DNA of 64,000 nt from Agathobacter rectalis ATCC 33656 (GTDB taxonomy: Bacteria > Bacillota > Clostridia > Lachnospirales > Lachnospiraceae), in the NCBI RefSeq assembly GCF_000020605.1, contig NC_012781.1, positions 2,977,501 through 3,041,500 on the forward strand, read 5' to 3'. The translations under genes and the position numbers were made by a program. Below the pieces are notes generated by a model. The model did not search any database and was not told the origin of the DNA. It saw only the letters and a list, made by a program, of their open reading frames with translations. Within the stretch, counting starts at the first letter, position 1. Each line of letters begins with the position of its first letter. Positions 1 to 9,481 of the stretch are shown here, in pieces.

Positions 1-186
1 CGTGATGATTGATGAACCTGCATCTGACAGGTTGTTGAATGCATCCGCAGTGATCGAGATTGCACCGCTAAACATTCCTGCAAATAGCTTGCCGGCAAAG
101 AGTATGAGGTTTAAAAATATACCGACTATACCGCACAGCATGCCATATTTATTTCGTTTTTCAATGTCTGTTTCTGTCTTTGGCAT
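1..186 (-). CDS. Cation diffusion facilitator transporter (N-terminal part)
   Basis: The first 62 codons of a gene that runs off the left edge. The start is ATG at 186, preceded by GAGGTAAAGTAA. The protein begins with a short charged N-terminus, then a hydrophobic helix (about residues 15-37) and the segment ISITADAFNNLSDAGSS. That segment matches the CDF signature in transmembrane helix 2, where the aspartates of ADAxxNLSD bind the transported metal. CDF proteins export Zn, Mn or Fe in exchange for protons; the substrate cannot be told from this fragment. It follows lepB by 41 bp on the same strand and probably shares its transcript. Confidence 0.85.
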   Translation of the reverse strand, partial: MPKTETDIEKRNKYGMLCGIVGIFLNLILFAGKLFAGMFSGAISITADAFNNLSDAGSSIIT

Positions 187-227
187 TTACTTTACCTCTA
201 TTTTTATTTTATATCCTGATTTACAGC

Positions 228-848
228 TTATTTCACCGCTCCGAATCTGTCGAACGGGTAATATCTGAATATCGCTTTTGCAAGTATATCGTCCTTGGAC
301 ACATATGTGTGCTCCCAGACTCTTGCGTCTGATGAGCCATTTCTGTTGTCACCGAGCAGCAGATATGAGTCCTGTGGCACCTTAAACTCGTAAGGTCCGG
401 CATTTACTGTCCACGCATCCTCACCGCTCTGGTTTGACTTGAGATAATCCTCCTCAAGCGCCTCACCATCTATATACACCTTGCCGTCCTCTATGGTGAC
501 TGTCTCTCCCGGCAGACCTATTACACGCTTGATGTATTTCTCAGAAGGCGAATCCGGCGCATTGAATATGACTATGTCCCCTCTCTTTGGGTCAGAAAAT
601 GTATATGCGAGCCTGAAGCCAAATATGTCATCTCCAATCTGTATGGTGTTCTCCATCGAGCCTGACGGAATATTTGCATTTATAATGACATAGTTCTTTA
701 TGAGTATTGCCGCTACAATGGCGAATGCGATTGTTAACACCCAGCTTAAGATTTCCTTGACAGGTGATGTTTTTTCCTCCGGCTTTTTTGGCTCCATCTC
801 ATCGGTTGTTTTTGTGTCTTCTTCGTTGTTTAAGTCTAATATCTCCAT
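228..848 (-). CDS. lepB: Signal peptidase I
   Basis: Type I leader peptidase, which cleaves signal peptides of exported proteins on the outer face of the membrane. An acidic cytoplasmic N-terminus is followed by one membrane helix. Next come box B (PSGSMENT, catalytic Ser), box C (KRGDIVIF), box D (YIKRVIGLPGE, catalytic Lys) and box E (GDNRNGSSDAR). The Ser and Lys are residues 71 and 114 when counted from the upstream ATG at 869. The start chosen here is the ATG at 848, which sits 9 nt after AAGGAG. The ATG at 869 has no Shine-Dalgarno sequence, and the one at 854 lies only 3 nt after it. Length is normal for a Gram-positive SipS-type enzyme. It lies 63 nt downstream of the HSP90-like gene. 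Confidence 0.95.
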   Translation of the reverse strand: MEILDLNNEEDTKTTDEMEPKKPEEKTSPVKEILSWVLTIAFAIVAAILIKNYVIINANIPSGSMENTIQIGDDIFGFRLAYTFSDPKRGDIVIFNAPDSPSEKYIKRVIGLPGETVTIEDGKVYIDGEALEEDYLKSNQSGEDAWTVNAGPYEFKVPQDSYLLLGDNRNGSSDARVWEHTYVSKDDILAKAIFRYYPFDRFGAVK

Positions 849-911
849 TTTCATGTTCTCCTTATTCATGCTTCAATAAGTGTTTGATAATATATGTCAT
901 GGCGGTACAAC

Positions 912-2810
912 CTATGGTGCCATCCACCACTTTATAAAGTCCTTCCTTGTAAAATAAAGACTTGTAAGCCCGTAATCCGCGATTTCCTTGTCTGTAAAGG
1001 TCTTTGCTATATACGCATTGATTTCATCCGGGAAGTCTCTCTCGAGGCACCACTGTGCCTGCAGGCTCATTGGCTTTTCCAGCTCATATTGGTGCACGAG
1101 CTCGCCTCCAAAATCTATGATACTGTTCCATCTGGATGCATTGCCCAGTATCCTCTGCTTGATATTTTCTATGATCACAGCTCTTGCAATCCTTACCTTT
1201 TTGTACTTTTCGGCGCGCTGCAAAAGCATTGCATTGCGGTTGTGGGTATTTATCACCAGCTCCATCGGGTCTGTCAGCTCATTTGACACCAGACAAAATA
1301 CAGGGTCCAGATCATAATACTCCGGTCTTAGCACGTAATCGTTTCGAAACGATGCTGCTGTCTTTGCCACGGTTATGTCTGCCGATACATCCGTGTATAT
1401 GATGCCCGGCATGTCACCCATAACATACTCCATCGATGTGATATACGGTGTCATAAACTGCCAGAAGGCTCTGATATTCTGCTCAAATACTATGATATCG
1501 TACTTGTCAATAAACTGACCATAATCATAAGGGTAGTTCTCCCTATAGTGGGCAAAAAGCGCTCTCTGCATGAAAGCTATCTTTATTTTCCGCCCGATAA
1601 AGCCGTTTATTACTGTCCTCACCGGGACCTCTACCTCGCGCTCCTTTATATATACAAGCACCTGTACAGCTCTGCTTACCAGCTCGTTTTCCGCCTCGTA
1701 TTCACATACCAGCCGTTTTCTGCCATCTGACAGATACTGGCCAAGTGTAAGCGGGCTCTGTCCAAAGGCATCTATGATAATCTGTCCTATATACTGGCGG
1801 AGCTCTATGAGTTTTTCATCGAAGGCTGCTCCGTCTCTTGATATGCTTATATTTAAAAACCTCTTTTTGATATTGAGCTGATACGAGAAATTGTCTATCC
1901 ATGAGGGTGCAAGCCCCAGTATGTCTGTAGCATCTGACACAAGGACTCCCTGCTGATACAGCGTGGACTTATGAAAATACCCCTTGTGCTTTGGATGATA
2001 TATGGCAACATAGCCCTCAAGCAGGCTGTTATCCACTCGTATGATATTCATGCCAACAAGCTCATTCATCGGATAGTTCCACTTTGCCTTTGGCTGTGAC
2101 AGGCATACCTCCCTCGTATCACACCTGATATTTACAGGTATAGGCAGTGTAAGCATATAGTGCTTTATGGTTTCTACTATAAAGTCCAGATCTATATACG
2201 GCGCATATGATGGTTTTACGGGGATAGAGATGCGTGTGCCCGGTGTCTTTTTCTGCGATATGACATACTCTATCTGGCCGCTCTCTCCAAACCACTTTGC
2301 CATGACCGGTGCGGTATCCTGCGGATTGCTTATGTTCCAGGCAGTGTTTATGACCTTATCCTTTTTCGACTCGATGAGCACAGCCTTTGAGACTGTAAAG
2401 CACGAGCATAGCCCGATGCCATAGTGGGAATACGGCTCATATTTCAGCTGCTGATTGAAGAAATCTGTGCTTGTATAATAGCTTGCCCCTATCTGTGCGA
2501 TAAAGTGCTCCAGGTCATATTCATTTATGCCTATTCCATTATCCTCTATCGTAAACAGTCTTGTATCACTGCTGTACGTGATGTCTATGCGTGGCTCATA
2601 TATGGCCCTGACATCGCGCATCTGGCTTGCCTGCTCCATCTCAAGGAACTCCGTGCCCCAGCTCCACTCAAGTGCCTGCCGCACATTGCAGGCATCCATG
2701 GCATTGAGCAAAAGCTCCCTGATAAAGACCTTCCACGAAGCATAAAACTGCTGGCTTGCAATAAGCGGAAGCATATTTGATTTTCCTAACTCTACATCGA
2801 TGCTTTTCAT
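912..2810 (-). CDS. HSP90/HtpG-like GHKL ATPase
   Basis: A 632-residue protein with an N-terminal GHKL ATP-binding fold. It has the N-box FIRELLLNAMDAC (near residue 30), a G1 box TIEDNGIGI and a G2 region SHYGIGLCSCF, followed by a middle domain as in HSP90. The rest is poorly conserved relative to classical HtpG, and no C-terminal dimerisation motif is obvious, so this is an HSP90-family protein and not HtpG proper. Its ATG overlaps the cpsD stop codon (ATGA), which predicts translational coupling to the BY-kinase. A role in folding or assembling the polysaccharide machinery is an inference from position only. Confidence 0.8.
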   Translation of the reverse strand: MKSIDVELGKSNMLPLIASQQFYASWKVFIRELLLNAMDACNVRQALEWSWGTEFLEMEQASQMRDVRAIYEPRIDITYSSDTRLFTIEDNGIGINEYDLEHFIAQIGASYYTSTDFFNQQLKYEPYSHYGIGLCSCFTVSKAVLIESKKDKVINTAWNISNPQDTAPVMAKWFGESGQIEYVISQKKTPGTRISIPVKPSYAPYIDLDFIVETIKHYMLTLPIPVNIRCDTREVCLSQPKAKWNYPMNELVGMNIIRVDNSLLEGYVAIYHPKHKGYFHKSTLYQQGVLVSDATDILGLAPSWIDNFSYQLNIKKRFLNISISRDGAAFDEKLIELRQYIGQIIIDAFGQSPLTLGQYLSDGRKRLVCEYEAENELVSRAVQVLVYIKEREVEVPVRTVINGFIGRKIKIAFMQRALFAHYRENYPYDYGQFIDKYDIIVFEQNIRAFWQFMTPYITSMEYVMGDMPGIIYTDVSADITVAKTAASFRNDYVLRPEYYDLDPVFCLVSNELTDPMELVINTHNRNAMLLQRAEKYKKVRIARAVIIENIKQRILGNASRWNSIIDFGGELVHQYELEKPMSLQAQWCLERDFPDEINAYIAKTFTDKEIADYGLTSLYFTRKDFIKWWMAP

Positions 2811-3520
2811 GCTTTATCCGACCGCCCGTAATAGCTGCCGTAGTAATTGCCATAGTACCCACTGACATGGCTGTTTTTCTTGTTGTTTACCTTGTTGAGC
2901 ACAGCGCCCAGTATCCTCACTCCCGATGCCTCGAGCTGTTTTTTCACACTCTGTATCATCCTGGCGCTCGCCATGCCCTGTCCTATCACTATTATAGCTC
3001 CGTCACAATACTTTGCTACAACTGCCGCATCTATGGCAGCTCCTATCGGTGCACAGTCTATAATTATGTAGTTAAAGTGCTCCTTGCCGAAATTAAGAAG
3101 CTCCTGAAAGTATTTTTTCTCGAGAATCTCTGTCGGATTCGGCACAGACGGCCCTGCAAATATCATAAAAAGGCCCGGTATTTCCGTGCCATACATCACT
3201 TCCTCAAGACGTCTCTGACCGGAAAGATAGTGCGACAATCCGCATATCTCCCCTCCACTTGCCGCTGTGGCACGCAGACGCCCTGCAAGTACTGATTTAC
3301 GCATATCAGTATCTATGAAAAGCACTCTATTTCCTGACTCTGTAAGTGACCGCGCCAGATCAAGTGCCACGGTGCTTTTGCCTTCATTTGGTACAGAGCT
3401 TGTCACAAGAAGCGTGCGTATATCATCCCCGCAAAACTGTATATTTGTCTTCAAAGCTCGAAGTGATTCCTTCATCGTATAGCTTTGTTCTTTTAGCTTG
3501 CCAAATTTTACTAATTCCAT
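2807..3520 (-). CDS. cpsD: CpsD/CapB-family tyrosine kinase (BY-kinase)
   Basis: Cytoplasmic autophosphorylating tyrosine kinase that works with the membrane activator CpsC to control capsule or exopolysaccharide chain length. It has a P-loop SSVPNEGKST (Lys48), Walker A' VLFIDTDMR (Asp70, Asp72) and Walker B YIIIDCAPIG. The C-terminal tail SGYYGNYYGSYYGRSDKA carries six tyrosines in three YY pairs, the usual autophosphorylation cluster. The ATG at 3520 follows AGGAG. CpsC is immediately upstream and the HSP90-like gene overlaps its 3' end. Confidence 0.93.
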   Translation of the reverse strand: MELVKFGKLKEQSYTMKESLRALKTNIQFCGDDIRTLLVTSSVPNEGKSTVALDLARSLTESGNRVLFIDTDMRKSVLAGRLRATAASGGEICGLSHYLSGQRRLEEVMYGTEIPGLFMIFAGPSVPNPTEILEKKYFQELLNFGKEHFNYIIIDCAPIGAAIDAAVVAKYCDGAIIVIGQGMASARMIQSVKKQLEASGVRILGAVLNKVNNKKNSHVSGYYGNYYGSYYGRSDKA

Positions 3521-3546
3521 CTGCCCATCTCCTGATACAGGCTTCC

Positions 3547-4320
3547 TTATGCTGAAGCCGATTTCTTTTTTCTTTTCTTTCTGTGGCTGCCTCTGCTATG
3601 TTTTCTACCCTTTCCATGCTCGCCATCATCCTCCGCCTCATCAAGCGGAAGTGTACCAAGCACGTTCATGCCAAGCTTCTTCTCCACATCCTCTGTATCT
3701 ATGATTGTATCATTGAACAGATAAGAAACCACTATAACCGCTATCGACAGAAATGCTCCCGCAAAGGCTCCTATCACTGTGTTTTTGCCGATATTAGGGC
3801 TTACCGCGCCTCCATCATCATATCCGCTCTGGATGATGGTCGGCGGATCCTGCTTCATCTTCTCCGCTATATATGCCGATGCGACCTTTGCTATCTCATC
3901 TGCTATGGTCTTTGCCATCTGCGGATCGGGATCCGTTACTGTGATATTGAGTACTCGCGAGTTGGACGGATTATCAAGCGTCACCCTGCCGCCAAGTGTC
4001 TTGTAGCTCTCATTCAGATTCAGATTTTCTATGACCTGATCCAGCACCGGACGTCCCTTTACTACAACTATGTAATCATTTGTCAGGCTGGTGCCTGTCT
4101 GGATATCCGCAAGGCTTGTGATGGATGTGCTCTTTGAAAGTACATAGAGCTCAGATGTAGATTCATACATAGGTGTAATCATAAATCTGCTTATCGCAAA
4201 TGCCACTGCACCTGTTGCTATCGTAACAAGAATTATCCACTGCCAATATGAAATTATCTCAAGAAACAGATCCTTTAAGTCTATCTCTATCTCGTTGTCA
4301 AAATCCTGTTCTCTCTCCAT
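3547..4320 (-). CDS. cpsC: Wzz/CpsC-family polysaccharide co-polymerase, BY-kinase activator
   Basis: Membrane adaptor of the polysaccharide tyrosine-kinase system. A short acidic cytoplasmic N-terminus (EIEIDLKDLFLEIISYW) is typical of the Wzz domain. It is followed by TM1 near residues 30-50, an extracytoplasmic loop containing NPSNSRVLNITVTDPDP, TM2 near 185-205 and a strongly basic tail (KGRKHSRGSHRKKRKKK). The start is the ATG at 4320, 6 nt after GGGGA; an in-frame ATG 15 nt upstream lacks a ribosome binding site. It lies between cpsB and cpsD, the usual order. Confidence 0.92.
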   Translation of the reverse strand: MEREQDFDNEIEIDLKDLFLEIISYWQWIILVTIATGAVAFAISRFMITPMYESTSELYVLSKSTSITSLADIQTGTSLTNDYIVVVKGRPVLDQVIENLNLNESYKTLGGRVTLDNPSNSRVLNITVTDPDPQMAKTIADEIAKVASAYIAEKMKQDPPTIIQSGYDDGGAVSPNIGKNTVIGAFAGAFLSIAVIVVSYLFNDTIIDTEDVEKKLGMNVLGTLPLDEAEDDGEHGKGRKHSRGSHRKKRKKKSASA

Positions 4321-4344
4321 TACGTATCCCCGCATTTACACTTA

Positions 4345-5046
4345 TTATCTTCCGTTTATTATATTTTCCGGTGTGGTCTGCATGATTTCCTGCGCGTAGT
4401 CATCACCGAACTTCTTTGCCACGTACTCATAGCATTTTTTCATGTTGCAGACGCGCTCCTTTGTGCCGTGGCTGTCGCTTGCTATTACATCAACAAGTCC
4501 TGCCTTCAAAAGCTTCTTTGTATATCTCTTGAAGTGTCTGCCGTCTATGCCAAGCACTGAGTCTGCATTGACCTGTATGAGCGCTCCCAGCTCCTGCAAA
4601 TCCTCTATACGGCTTATATCACTGAGACACTCATATCTCTCTACATGTGCTATCACCGGTATATATCCTGCAAATATAGCTTCGCGCGTCATCTTGTATA
4701 CAAACGAGTATTCGCTGGAATGTGAATACTCTGTAAGTATATACTGTGTATCTGCCAGTGTATGACACAGCCCACCATGAAAGGCATCTATCATATCGGT
4801 TGCCACATGATACTCTGTGCCGAGCTTTAATTCTATTCCAAGCTTCTTTGCATATGGCATCAGCTTTTTATAGTGTCGCTCTATCTTTTCAAGCGGATGC
4901 TTAAACATTCCATGGCGCAGGTGCGGTGTGAGGATTATGCCTGTAATGCCCTGCTTTTTGGCTATCTTGAGCATCTCTACCGATTCCTCGAGCGACTTTG
5001 AGCCGTCGTCCACTCCGTATAATAAATGGCAATGTATATCTATCAA
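4345..5046 (-). CDS. cpsB: CpsB/YwqE-type PHP-fold tyrosine phosphatase
   Basis: Mn-dependent protein-tyrosine phosphatase of the PHP family that dephosphorylates CpsD. Visible metal-ligand motifs are DIHCH at residues 3-7, TPHLRHG in the middle, IAHVERY and a late ASDSHG. The reading frame starts with TTG at 5046, 10 nt after GGAGG. The codon two before it in frame is a stop, and the nearby ATG at 5053 is in another frame, so a non-ATG start is forced. First gene behind the promoter at 5083-5111. Confidence 0.92.
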   Translation of the reverse strand: MIDIHCHLLYGVDDGSKSLEESVEMLKIAKKQGITGIILTPHLRHGMFKHPLEKIERHYKKLMPYAKKLGIELKLGTEYHVATDMIDAFHGGLCHTLADTQYILTEYSHSSEYSFVYKMTREAIFAGYIPVIAHVERYECLSDISRIEDLQELGALIQVNADSVLGIDGRHFKRYTKKLLKAGLVDVIASDSHGTKERVCNMKKCYEYVAKKFGDDYAQEIMQTTPENIINGR

Positions 5047-5082
5047 AATTCATGGTCCTCCGTTTTGTTTTCCTGAACTATC

Positions 5083-5111
5083 ATTATACTATATACAGAT
5101 TTTTCGTGCAA
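5083..5111 (-). promoter_or_regulatory. Sigma-A-type promoter of the cpsBCD operon
   Basis: On the minus strand TTGCAC (5106-5111) and a perfect TATAAT (5083-5088) are separated by 17 nt, about 35 nt upstream of the cpsB start codon. Predicted from sequence only. Confidence 0.7.
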
Positions 5112-5153
5112 TTCTTTAGATATTAAATTTTTCTTCTTTTTTGTTGGGAGGGC

Positions 5154-5429
5154 GTGGCGTAAGCGCCGGGCATCCGTGCAGCGCACACGCACTCCCGCGC
5201 CTGCTACGCTACGCTGCTAAGAGAACTGTACGAATTATGCCTTGGGGTGGTTCTATGCTTGACGAAACCGGCTTTTATGCGCCGTCCATGGCGCATAACG
5301 CCTTGCCCGGCCGTCCATGGCCGGGCATTTCTGTTTTTCTTGGGCATAATTCTACAGTCTCTATGCAGCTTCGCTATTCGCCTGCGCGGGAGTGCGTGTG
5401 CGCTGCCGGATGCCCGGCGCTTACGCCAC
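5154..5429. repeat. Large hairpin element A (dispersed family)
   Basis: About 276 bp of intergenic DNA that folds almost end to end. The outer arms 5154-5200 and 5384-5429 are complementary over about 46 bp with one bulge. An inner stem joins about 5221-5241 to 5342-5361. Inside it sit two perfect hairpins, 5276-5297 (8-bp stem) and 5304-5327 (9-bp stem), both with the loop GTCCAT. The core is shared with element B at 21.8 kb although the outer arms differ in sequence. GC-rich compared with its surroundings. No protein is supported here. It fills most of the gap between ribH and cpsB; the function is unknown (structured RNA, or a mobile palindrome). Confidence 0.8.
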
Positions 5430-5528
5430 TTACGTTGTGACAATAATTTACAATTTGAGATATAATAAATATTCGAGGGTCAAATATCGATGATATTTGA
5501 CCCTCTGGGATTATGCTATATAATTATA

Positions 5529-5993
5529 TTATCCGATTTGTCTAACGAGATTTATCATTTCGATTGCACCGAGTGCACAGTCATATCCTTTGTTTCCGGC
5601 TTTTGTTCCGGCTCTTTCTATTGCCTGCTCGATGTTTTCAGTGGTGACTACTCCAAACATTACCGGGATTTCTGATTCGAGTGATACTGATGCGATTCCC
5701 TTTGATACCTCGTTGCACACATAGTCATAGTGGCTTGTTGCGCCTCTGATTACTGCTCCGAGGCAGATGATTGCATCGTATTTTCTACTTTTTGCCATCT
5801 TCTTTGCGATGAGTGGTATCTCGAATGCTCCCGGCACCCATGCTACGTCTATGTTTTCCTCCGGCACGTCGTGTCTTACGAGTCCGTCCTTTGCTCCTCC
5901 TAAGAGCTTTGATGTGATAAATTCATTGAATCTTGCTACTACGATTCCTACCTTGATTCCATCCTGTGTCATTTTTCCTTCGATTACGTTCAT
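5529..5993 (-). CDS. ribH: 6,7-dimethyl-8-ribityllumazine synthase
   Basis: Penultimate enzyme of riboflavin synthesis. It condenses 5-amino-6-ribitylamino-uracil with 3,4-dihydroxy-2-butanone 4-phosphate. The 154-residue length is standard. Family segments seen are VARFNEFIT near the N-terminus, VPGAFEIP, and the substrate loop [21 protein letters not shown] with the catalytic His. The ATG at 5993 follows AAGGAG. Last gene of the rib operon, 30 nt after ribBA. Confidence 0.97.
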   Translation of the reverse strand: MNVIEGKMTQDGIKVGIVVARFNEFITSKLLGGAKDGLVRHDVPEENIDVAWVPGAFEIPLIAKKMAKSRKYDAIICLGAVIRGATSHYDYVCNEVSKGIASVSLESEIPVMFGVVTTENIEQAIERAGTKAGNKGYDCALGAIEMINLVRQIG

Positions 5994-6023
5994 TTTTGTT
6001 CTCCTTTTGTTTTTTTATTTTTG

Positions 6024-7220
6024 CTAGTATGAGAGTATATGTCCCATGCGGTTCTGCTTTGTTTTCAGATAAAACAGGTCATGCGCTGTGGCGCTCATCT
6101 GGATTGGCACTCGCTCGCTGATTTCCATACCAAATTCTGAGAGCTGGTATACCTTGTCAGGGTTATTTGTGAGAAGGCGCAGGCTGTGTACGCCAAGCTC
6201 TCTTAATATCTGGGCTCCGATATAGTACTCGCGCTCATCTCCGGCAAAGCCGAGTGCGAGGTTTGCTTCGAGTGTATCCATACCCTGTTCCTGAAGCTCA
6301 TAGGCCTTCAGCTTATTTATCAGGCCGATGCCTCTGCCCTCCTGACGCAGGTAGAGCAGTATTCCTCTGCCCTCCTCGTCTATCTGTCTCATGGCCGCCT
6401 CAAGCTGCTGGCCACAGTCACAGCGCTGTGAGCCGAATACATCTCCTGTGAGACACTCAGAGTGTACTCGGCAGAGCACATCTCTTCCATCTGCGATTTC
6501 GCCCTTTACAAGTGCCACATGATGCTCTCCGTTTAATCTGTTGACGAAGCCATATGCCTTGAATTCGCCGTATTTGGTTGGCAGCTTTACCTCTGTGACA
6601 CGGTCAACGAGCTTTTCATGTATCTTTCTGTATTCCTGAAGTGCCGCTATTGTGATGAACTTGATGTCCCATTTTTTTGCAAGCTCCATGAGCTCTGTTG
6701 TGCGCATCATGGTACCGTCCTCACGCATTATCTCACAGCACAGTCCACATTCCTTTAGTCCTGCAAGCCTGCACAGATCGACTGTTGCCTCTGTGTGTCC
6801 GTTTCTCTCCAGTACGCCGTTTTTCTTTGCAAGAAGCGGAAACATGTGGCCCGGACGTCTGAAATCCTCAGGCTTTGCGTCATCAGAGACACATTTCATT
6901 GCTGTGATTGAGCGCTCTGCTGCGGAAATACCTGTGGTTGTTGAGACATGGTCTATTGAGACTGTAAATGCTGTCTCATGATTGTCTGTATTTTCCTGCA
7001 CCATCTGCGGAAAACGAAGCTTCTTTACATATTCCTGCGACATCGGCATGCATATCAGACCCTTGCCGTGCATCGCCATAAAGTTGATGTTTTCTGTTGT
7101 GGCAAATTCTGCCGCACAGATGAAATCGCCCTCATTCTCTCTGTCCTCATCATCTGTGACAAGTATTATTTTTCCTGCACGAAGCTCATCAAGTGCTTCT
7201 TCTACTGTGTTGAATTTCAT
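6024..7220 (-). CDS. ribBA: Bifunctional DHBP synthase / GTP cyclohydrolase II
   Basis: Supplies both precursors of riboflavin. The N-terminal half (about residues 1-200) is 3,4-dihydroxy-2-butanone-4-phosphate synthase, with the acidic metal site [11 protein letters not shown] and the segment RPGHMFPL. The C-terminal half is GTP cyclohydrolase II, with the zinc site [20 protein letters not shown] and the motif RQEGRGIGL. Length (398) fits the family. The ATG at 7220 follows AAAGGATATAAAAT. Confidence 0.97.
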   Translation of the reverse strand: MKFNTVEEALDELRAGKIILVTDDEDRENEGDFICAAEFATTENINFMAMHGKGLICMPMSQEYVKKLRFPQMVQENTDNHETAFTVSIDHVSTTTGISAAERSITAMKCVSDDAKPEDFRRPGHMFPLLAKKNGVLERNGHTEATVDLCRLAGLKECGLCCEIMREDGTMMRTTELMELAKKWDIKFITIAALQEYRKIHEKLVDRVTEVKLPTKYGEFKAYGFVNRLNGEHHVALVKGEIADGRDVLCRVHSECLTGDVFGSQRCDCGQQLEAAMRQIDEEGRGILLYLRQEGRGIGLINKLKAYELQEQGMDTLEANLALGFAGDEREYYIGAQILRELGVHSLRLLTNNPDKVYQLSEFGMEISERVPIQMSATAHDLFYLKTKQNRMGHILSY

Positions 7221-7326
7221 ATTTTATATCCTTTCTCTTATGATTTTGAAGCTGTTCAATTACATAATTTTTTAACCATTCAGCCCACGCACATTTGCAA
7301 ACCCGCACAATACCCGTGCTTTTATG

Positions 7327-8046
7327 TTAAAAGCCGTATTTTGCCAGGAAATCTCTTGTTATTACATCCGGTTGTTTTTTATTTTCGCCGGATTTATGTG
7401 GTACATTTTCCTTAATTGTCTGTGCTCCTGTCATTTCTTCTGTTATTCCTTCCGACTGCCCTTTAAACAACAGCTTCTCAACATATTTTCCTATGATATC
7501 TGTTTCCAGATTTACGACAGCTCCCACTTTTCTGTCCTTTAGCACAGTCTGGCTTACCGTGTGCGGTATCGCTGATATCGAGAAATTATCCTCTGCAACC
7601 TTTGCGACTGTGAGGCTTATTCCATCGATTGTGACGGAGCCCTTCTCGACTATATAGCGAATGAGCTGTGGTGCGGCATGTATCGTATACCAGATGGCAT
7701 TGTCATCCTTTTTGACCTCCACAATCCTGCCTGTTCCGTCAACATGTCCCGACACTATGTGCCCGCCGAATCTGCCATCTGCTGCCATCGCACGCTCCAA
7801 ATTGACATGTGCTCCTCTCATCGCATTTGCAAGCGATGAACGGTTTAGCGTCTCGTGCATGACATCCGCTGTAAAAGCATGTGGCATGAGCCTTGTGACC
7901 GTGAGGCAGATACCGTTTACCGCTATGCTGTCTCCGACCTTTGTTCCAGCTAGCACTTTTTCAGCTCTGATTGTAAGTACTGCTGAGTTTGCTCCACGTG
8001 AAATTGTATCTATTGTTCCAACTTCTTCAACTATTCCTGTGAACAT
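7327..8046 (-). CDS. ribE: Riboflavin synthase, alpha subunit
   Basis: Dismutates two molecules of 6,7-dimethyl-8-ribityllumazine into riboflavin. Two lumazine-binding barrels are visible. The first opens with MFTGIVEEVG and has SIAVNGICLTV; the second contains GHVDGTG and SVTIDGISLTV. About 40 residues after the second barrel (from about GQSEGITEEM to the end) exceed the usual length and look like an unstructured tail. The ATG at 8046 is preceded by AAAGG. Lies between ribD and ribBA. Confidence 0.95.
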   Translation of the reverse strand: MFTGIVEEVGTIDTISRGANSAVLTIRAEKVLAGTKVGDSIAVNGICLTVTRLMPHAFTADVMHETLNRSSLANAMRGAHVNLERAMAADGRFGGHIVSGHVDGTGRIVEVKKDDNAIWYTIHAAPQLIRYIVEKGSVTIDGISLTVAKVAEDNFSISAIPHTVSQTVLKDRKVGAVVNLETDIIGKYVEKLLFKGQSEGITEEMTGAQTIKENVPHKSGENKKQPDVITRDFLAKYGF

Positions 8047-8064
8047 TGTGTATCGCCTTTCTTT

Positions 8065-9231
8065 TTAAATATTCACAACATCACTCTCGATGAGGAAATC
8101 ATCACCAAGCTTTGTTACCTTACTGTTTCCAAGCATCACGGCATGTGCCGGCGAGTCGGTTCCCATTCCCTCTATCGGAGTTTTTGCATCCGCCCCTCCG
8201 AAAAGCTTTGGTGCAATGTAAGCGTATACCTTATTCACAATCCCGCTCTTAAGGGCTGACCAGTTGAGTATTCCGCCTCCCTCAAGCAAAATGCTGTCTA
8301 TGCTTCTTTCGCCGAGCTTTTGCATGAGGTCATTTAAATCAATATGACCGTTTTTTTCAGCTACATACAGAATTTCTATTCCGTTTTCTTCAAGCCGTGT
8401 TATTTTTCTGTTTTTTTGATAATTATTGTTTTCTTCTATACTATCTTTTTCAGTATCAGGTAAGGCTTCTGACTGTGCGGTTTCATGATATCGCTCACTG
8501 ACTGCAACAATCGTCGGCACTTCCTTTGCAGTATTTACTATCTGCGATTCCAGTGGAAGCTTAAGGTGCGTATCGCATATTATGCGGATTGGATTTACTC
8601 CGCCCTCGATTCTGCATGTAAGCAGTGGATCGTCTGCAAGCACTGTTCCTATTCCTGCCATTATGGCTTTATATCTGTGGCGCAGGTTTTGCACATGTTC
8701 TCTCGCTTTTTCTCCTGTTATCCACTTTGATAGTCCTGAATATGTGGCTATCTTTCCATCCATCGTCATGGCATATTTCATAGCGACATATGGACGTCTG
8801 GTCTGTATAAAGTAAAAGAATACATCGTTCAGCCTGTCGCACTCGTCTTTAAGCACCTGCGTAACAACCTCTATCCCATGCTCTTTAAGGATTTTGATAC
8901 CTCCCCCGGCGACAAGCGGATTCGGGTCATCCGAGCCCACATATACTCTTTTTATACCGGCTTCTATCACTGCCTCCACACATGGCGGCTGCTTGCCATG
9001 ATGACAGCATGGCTCGAGAGTCACATACATATCCGCTCCCTGTGGCGATTCCTTGCAATGCTTTAACGCATTTCTTTCCGCGTGCAGCTCTCCGTATCTC
9101 TCATGCCAGCCCTCTCCGATTATCCTGCCGTCCTTTACAATCACAGCTCCGACCATCGGGTTTGGCGAGGTATATCCCATGCCGCGTTTTGCAAGCTCAA
9201 TCGCCCTTCTCATATATTGTTCATCAGTCAT
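8065..9231 (-). CDS. ribD: Bifunctional pyrimidine deaminase/reductase RibD
   Basis: Deaminates and then reduces the GTP cyclohydrolase II product. The N-terminal deaminase domain has the zinc motifs HAERNAL and TLEPCCHHGKQPPC. The reductase domain begins near RPYVAMKYAMTMDGKIAT and contains LLEGGG. A hydrophilic insert (about residues 235-275, ETAQSEALPDTEKDSIEENN) separates two reductase strands and is probably a loop expansion. The start is the ATG at 9231, 6 nt after AAAGGA; an in-frame ATG at 9249 lacks a site and overlaps the leader terminator. First gene behind the FMN riboswitch. Confidence 0.96.
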   Translation of the reverse strand: MTDEQYMRRAIELAKRGMGYTSPNPMVGAVIVKDGRIIGEGWHERYGELHAERNALKHCKESPQGADMYVTLEPCCHHGKQPPCVEAVIEAGIKRVYVGSDDPNPLVAGGGIKILKEHGIEVVTQVLKDECDRLNDVFFYFIQTRRPYVAMKYAMTMDGKIATYSGLSKWITGEKAREHVQNLRHRYKAIMAGIGTVLADDPLLTCRIEGGVNPIRIICDTHLKLPLESQIVNTAKEVPTIVAVSERYHETAQSEALPDTEKDSIEENNNYQKNRKITRLEENGIEILYVAEKNGHIDLNDLMQKLGERSIDSILLEGGGILNWSALKSGIVNKVYAYIAPKLFGGADAKTPIEGMGTDSPAHAVMLGNSKVTKLGDDFLIESDVVNI

Positions 9232-9249
9232 TTGGGTTCCTTTCTGCAT

Positions 9250-9280
9250 AAAAAAGCCCTGAACTATTATCGTTCAGGGC
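9250..9280 (-). terminator. Second leader hairpin with T-run just before ribD
   Basis: Perfect 9-bp inverted repeat (9256-9264 with 9272-9280, GCCCTGAAC) followed on the minus strand by a run of Ts that ends at the upstream ATG of ribD. It has the form of an intrinsic terminator and ends less than 20 nt from the ribD start. It lies downstream of the riboswitch terminator at 9353-9387. Confidence 0.7.
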
Positions 9281-9352
9281 CTAATGATTTCAAATATCAT
9301 AATCTCAGATAAACATGCACAAGCTGCATTTCATCATAAATGAATTTTGAGA

Positions 9353-9387
9353 CAAAAAAAATCTGGAATGTATCAAAACACTCCAGA
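9353..9387 (-). terminator. Riboswitch expression-platform terminator
   Basis: Minus-strand hairpin CTGGAGTG / CATTCCAG (within 9363-9386; one G-T pair) followed by a long T-run (9353-9362). It lies about 95 nt downstream of the FMN aptamer, where the terminator of such a switch is expected. Confidence 0.75.
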
Positions 9388-9481
9388 GTAGATATCTGTT
9401 ATAACTATGATATGTGCTGTATCTATATCTGAAACTGAATCTGAAACCCAGCTATCTATACTCTGCATATATCATATTCAC

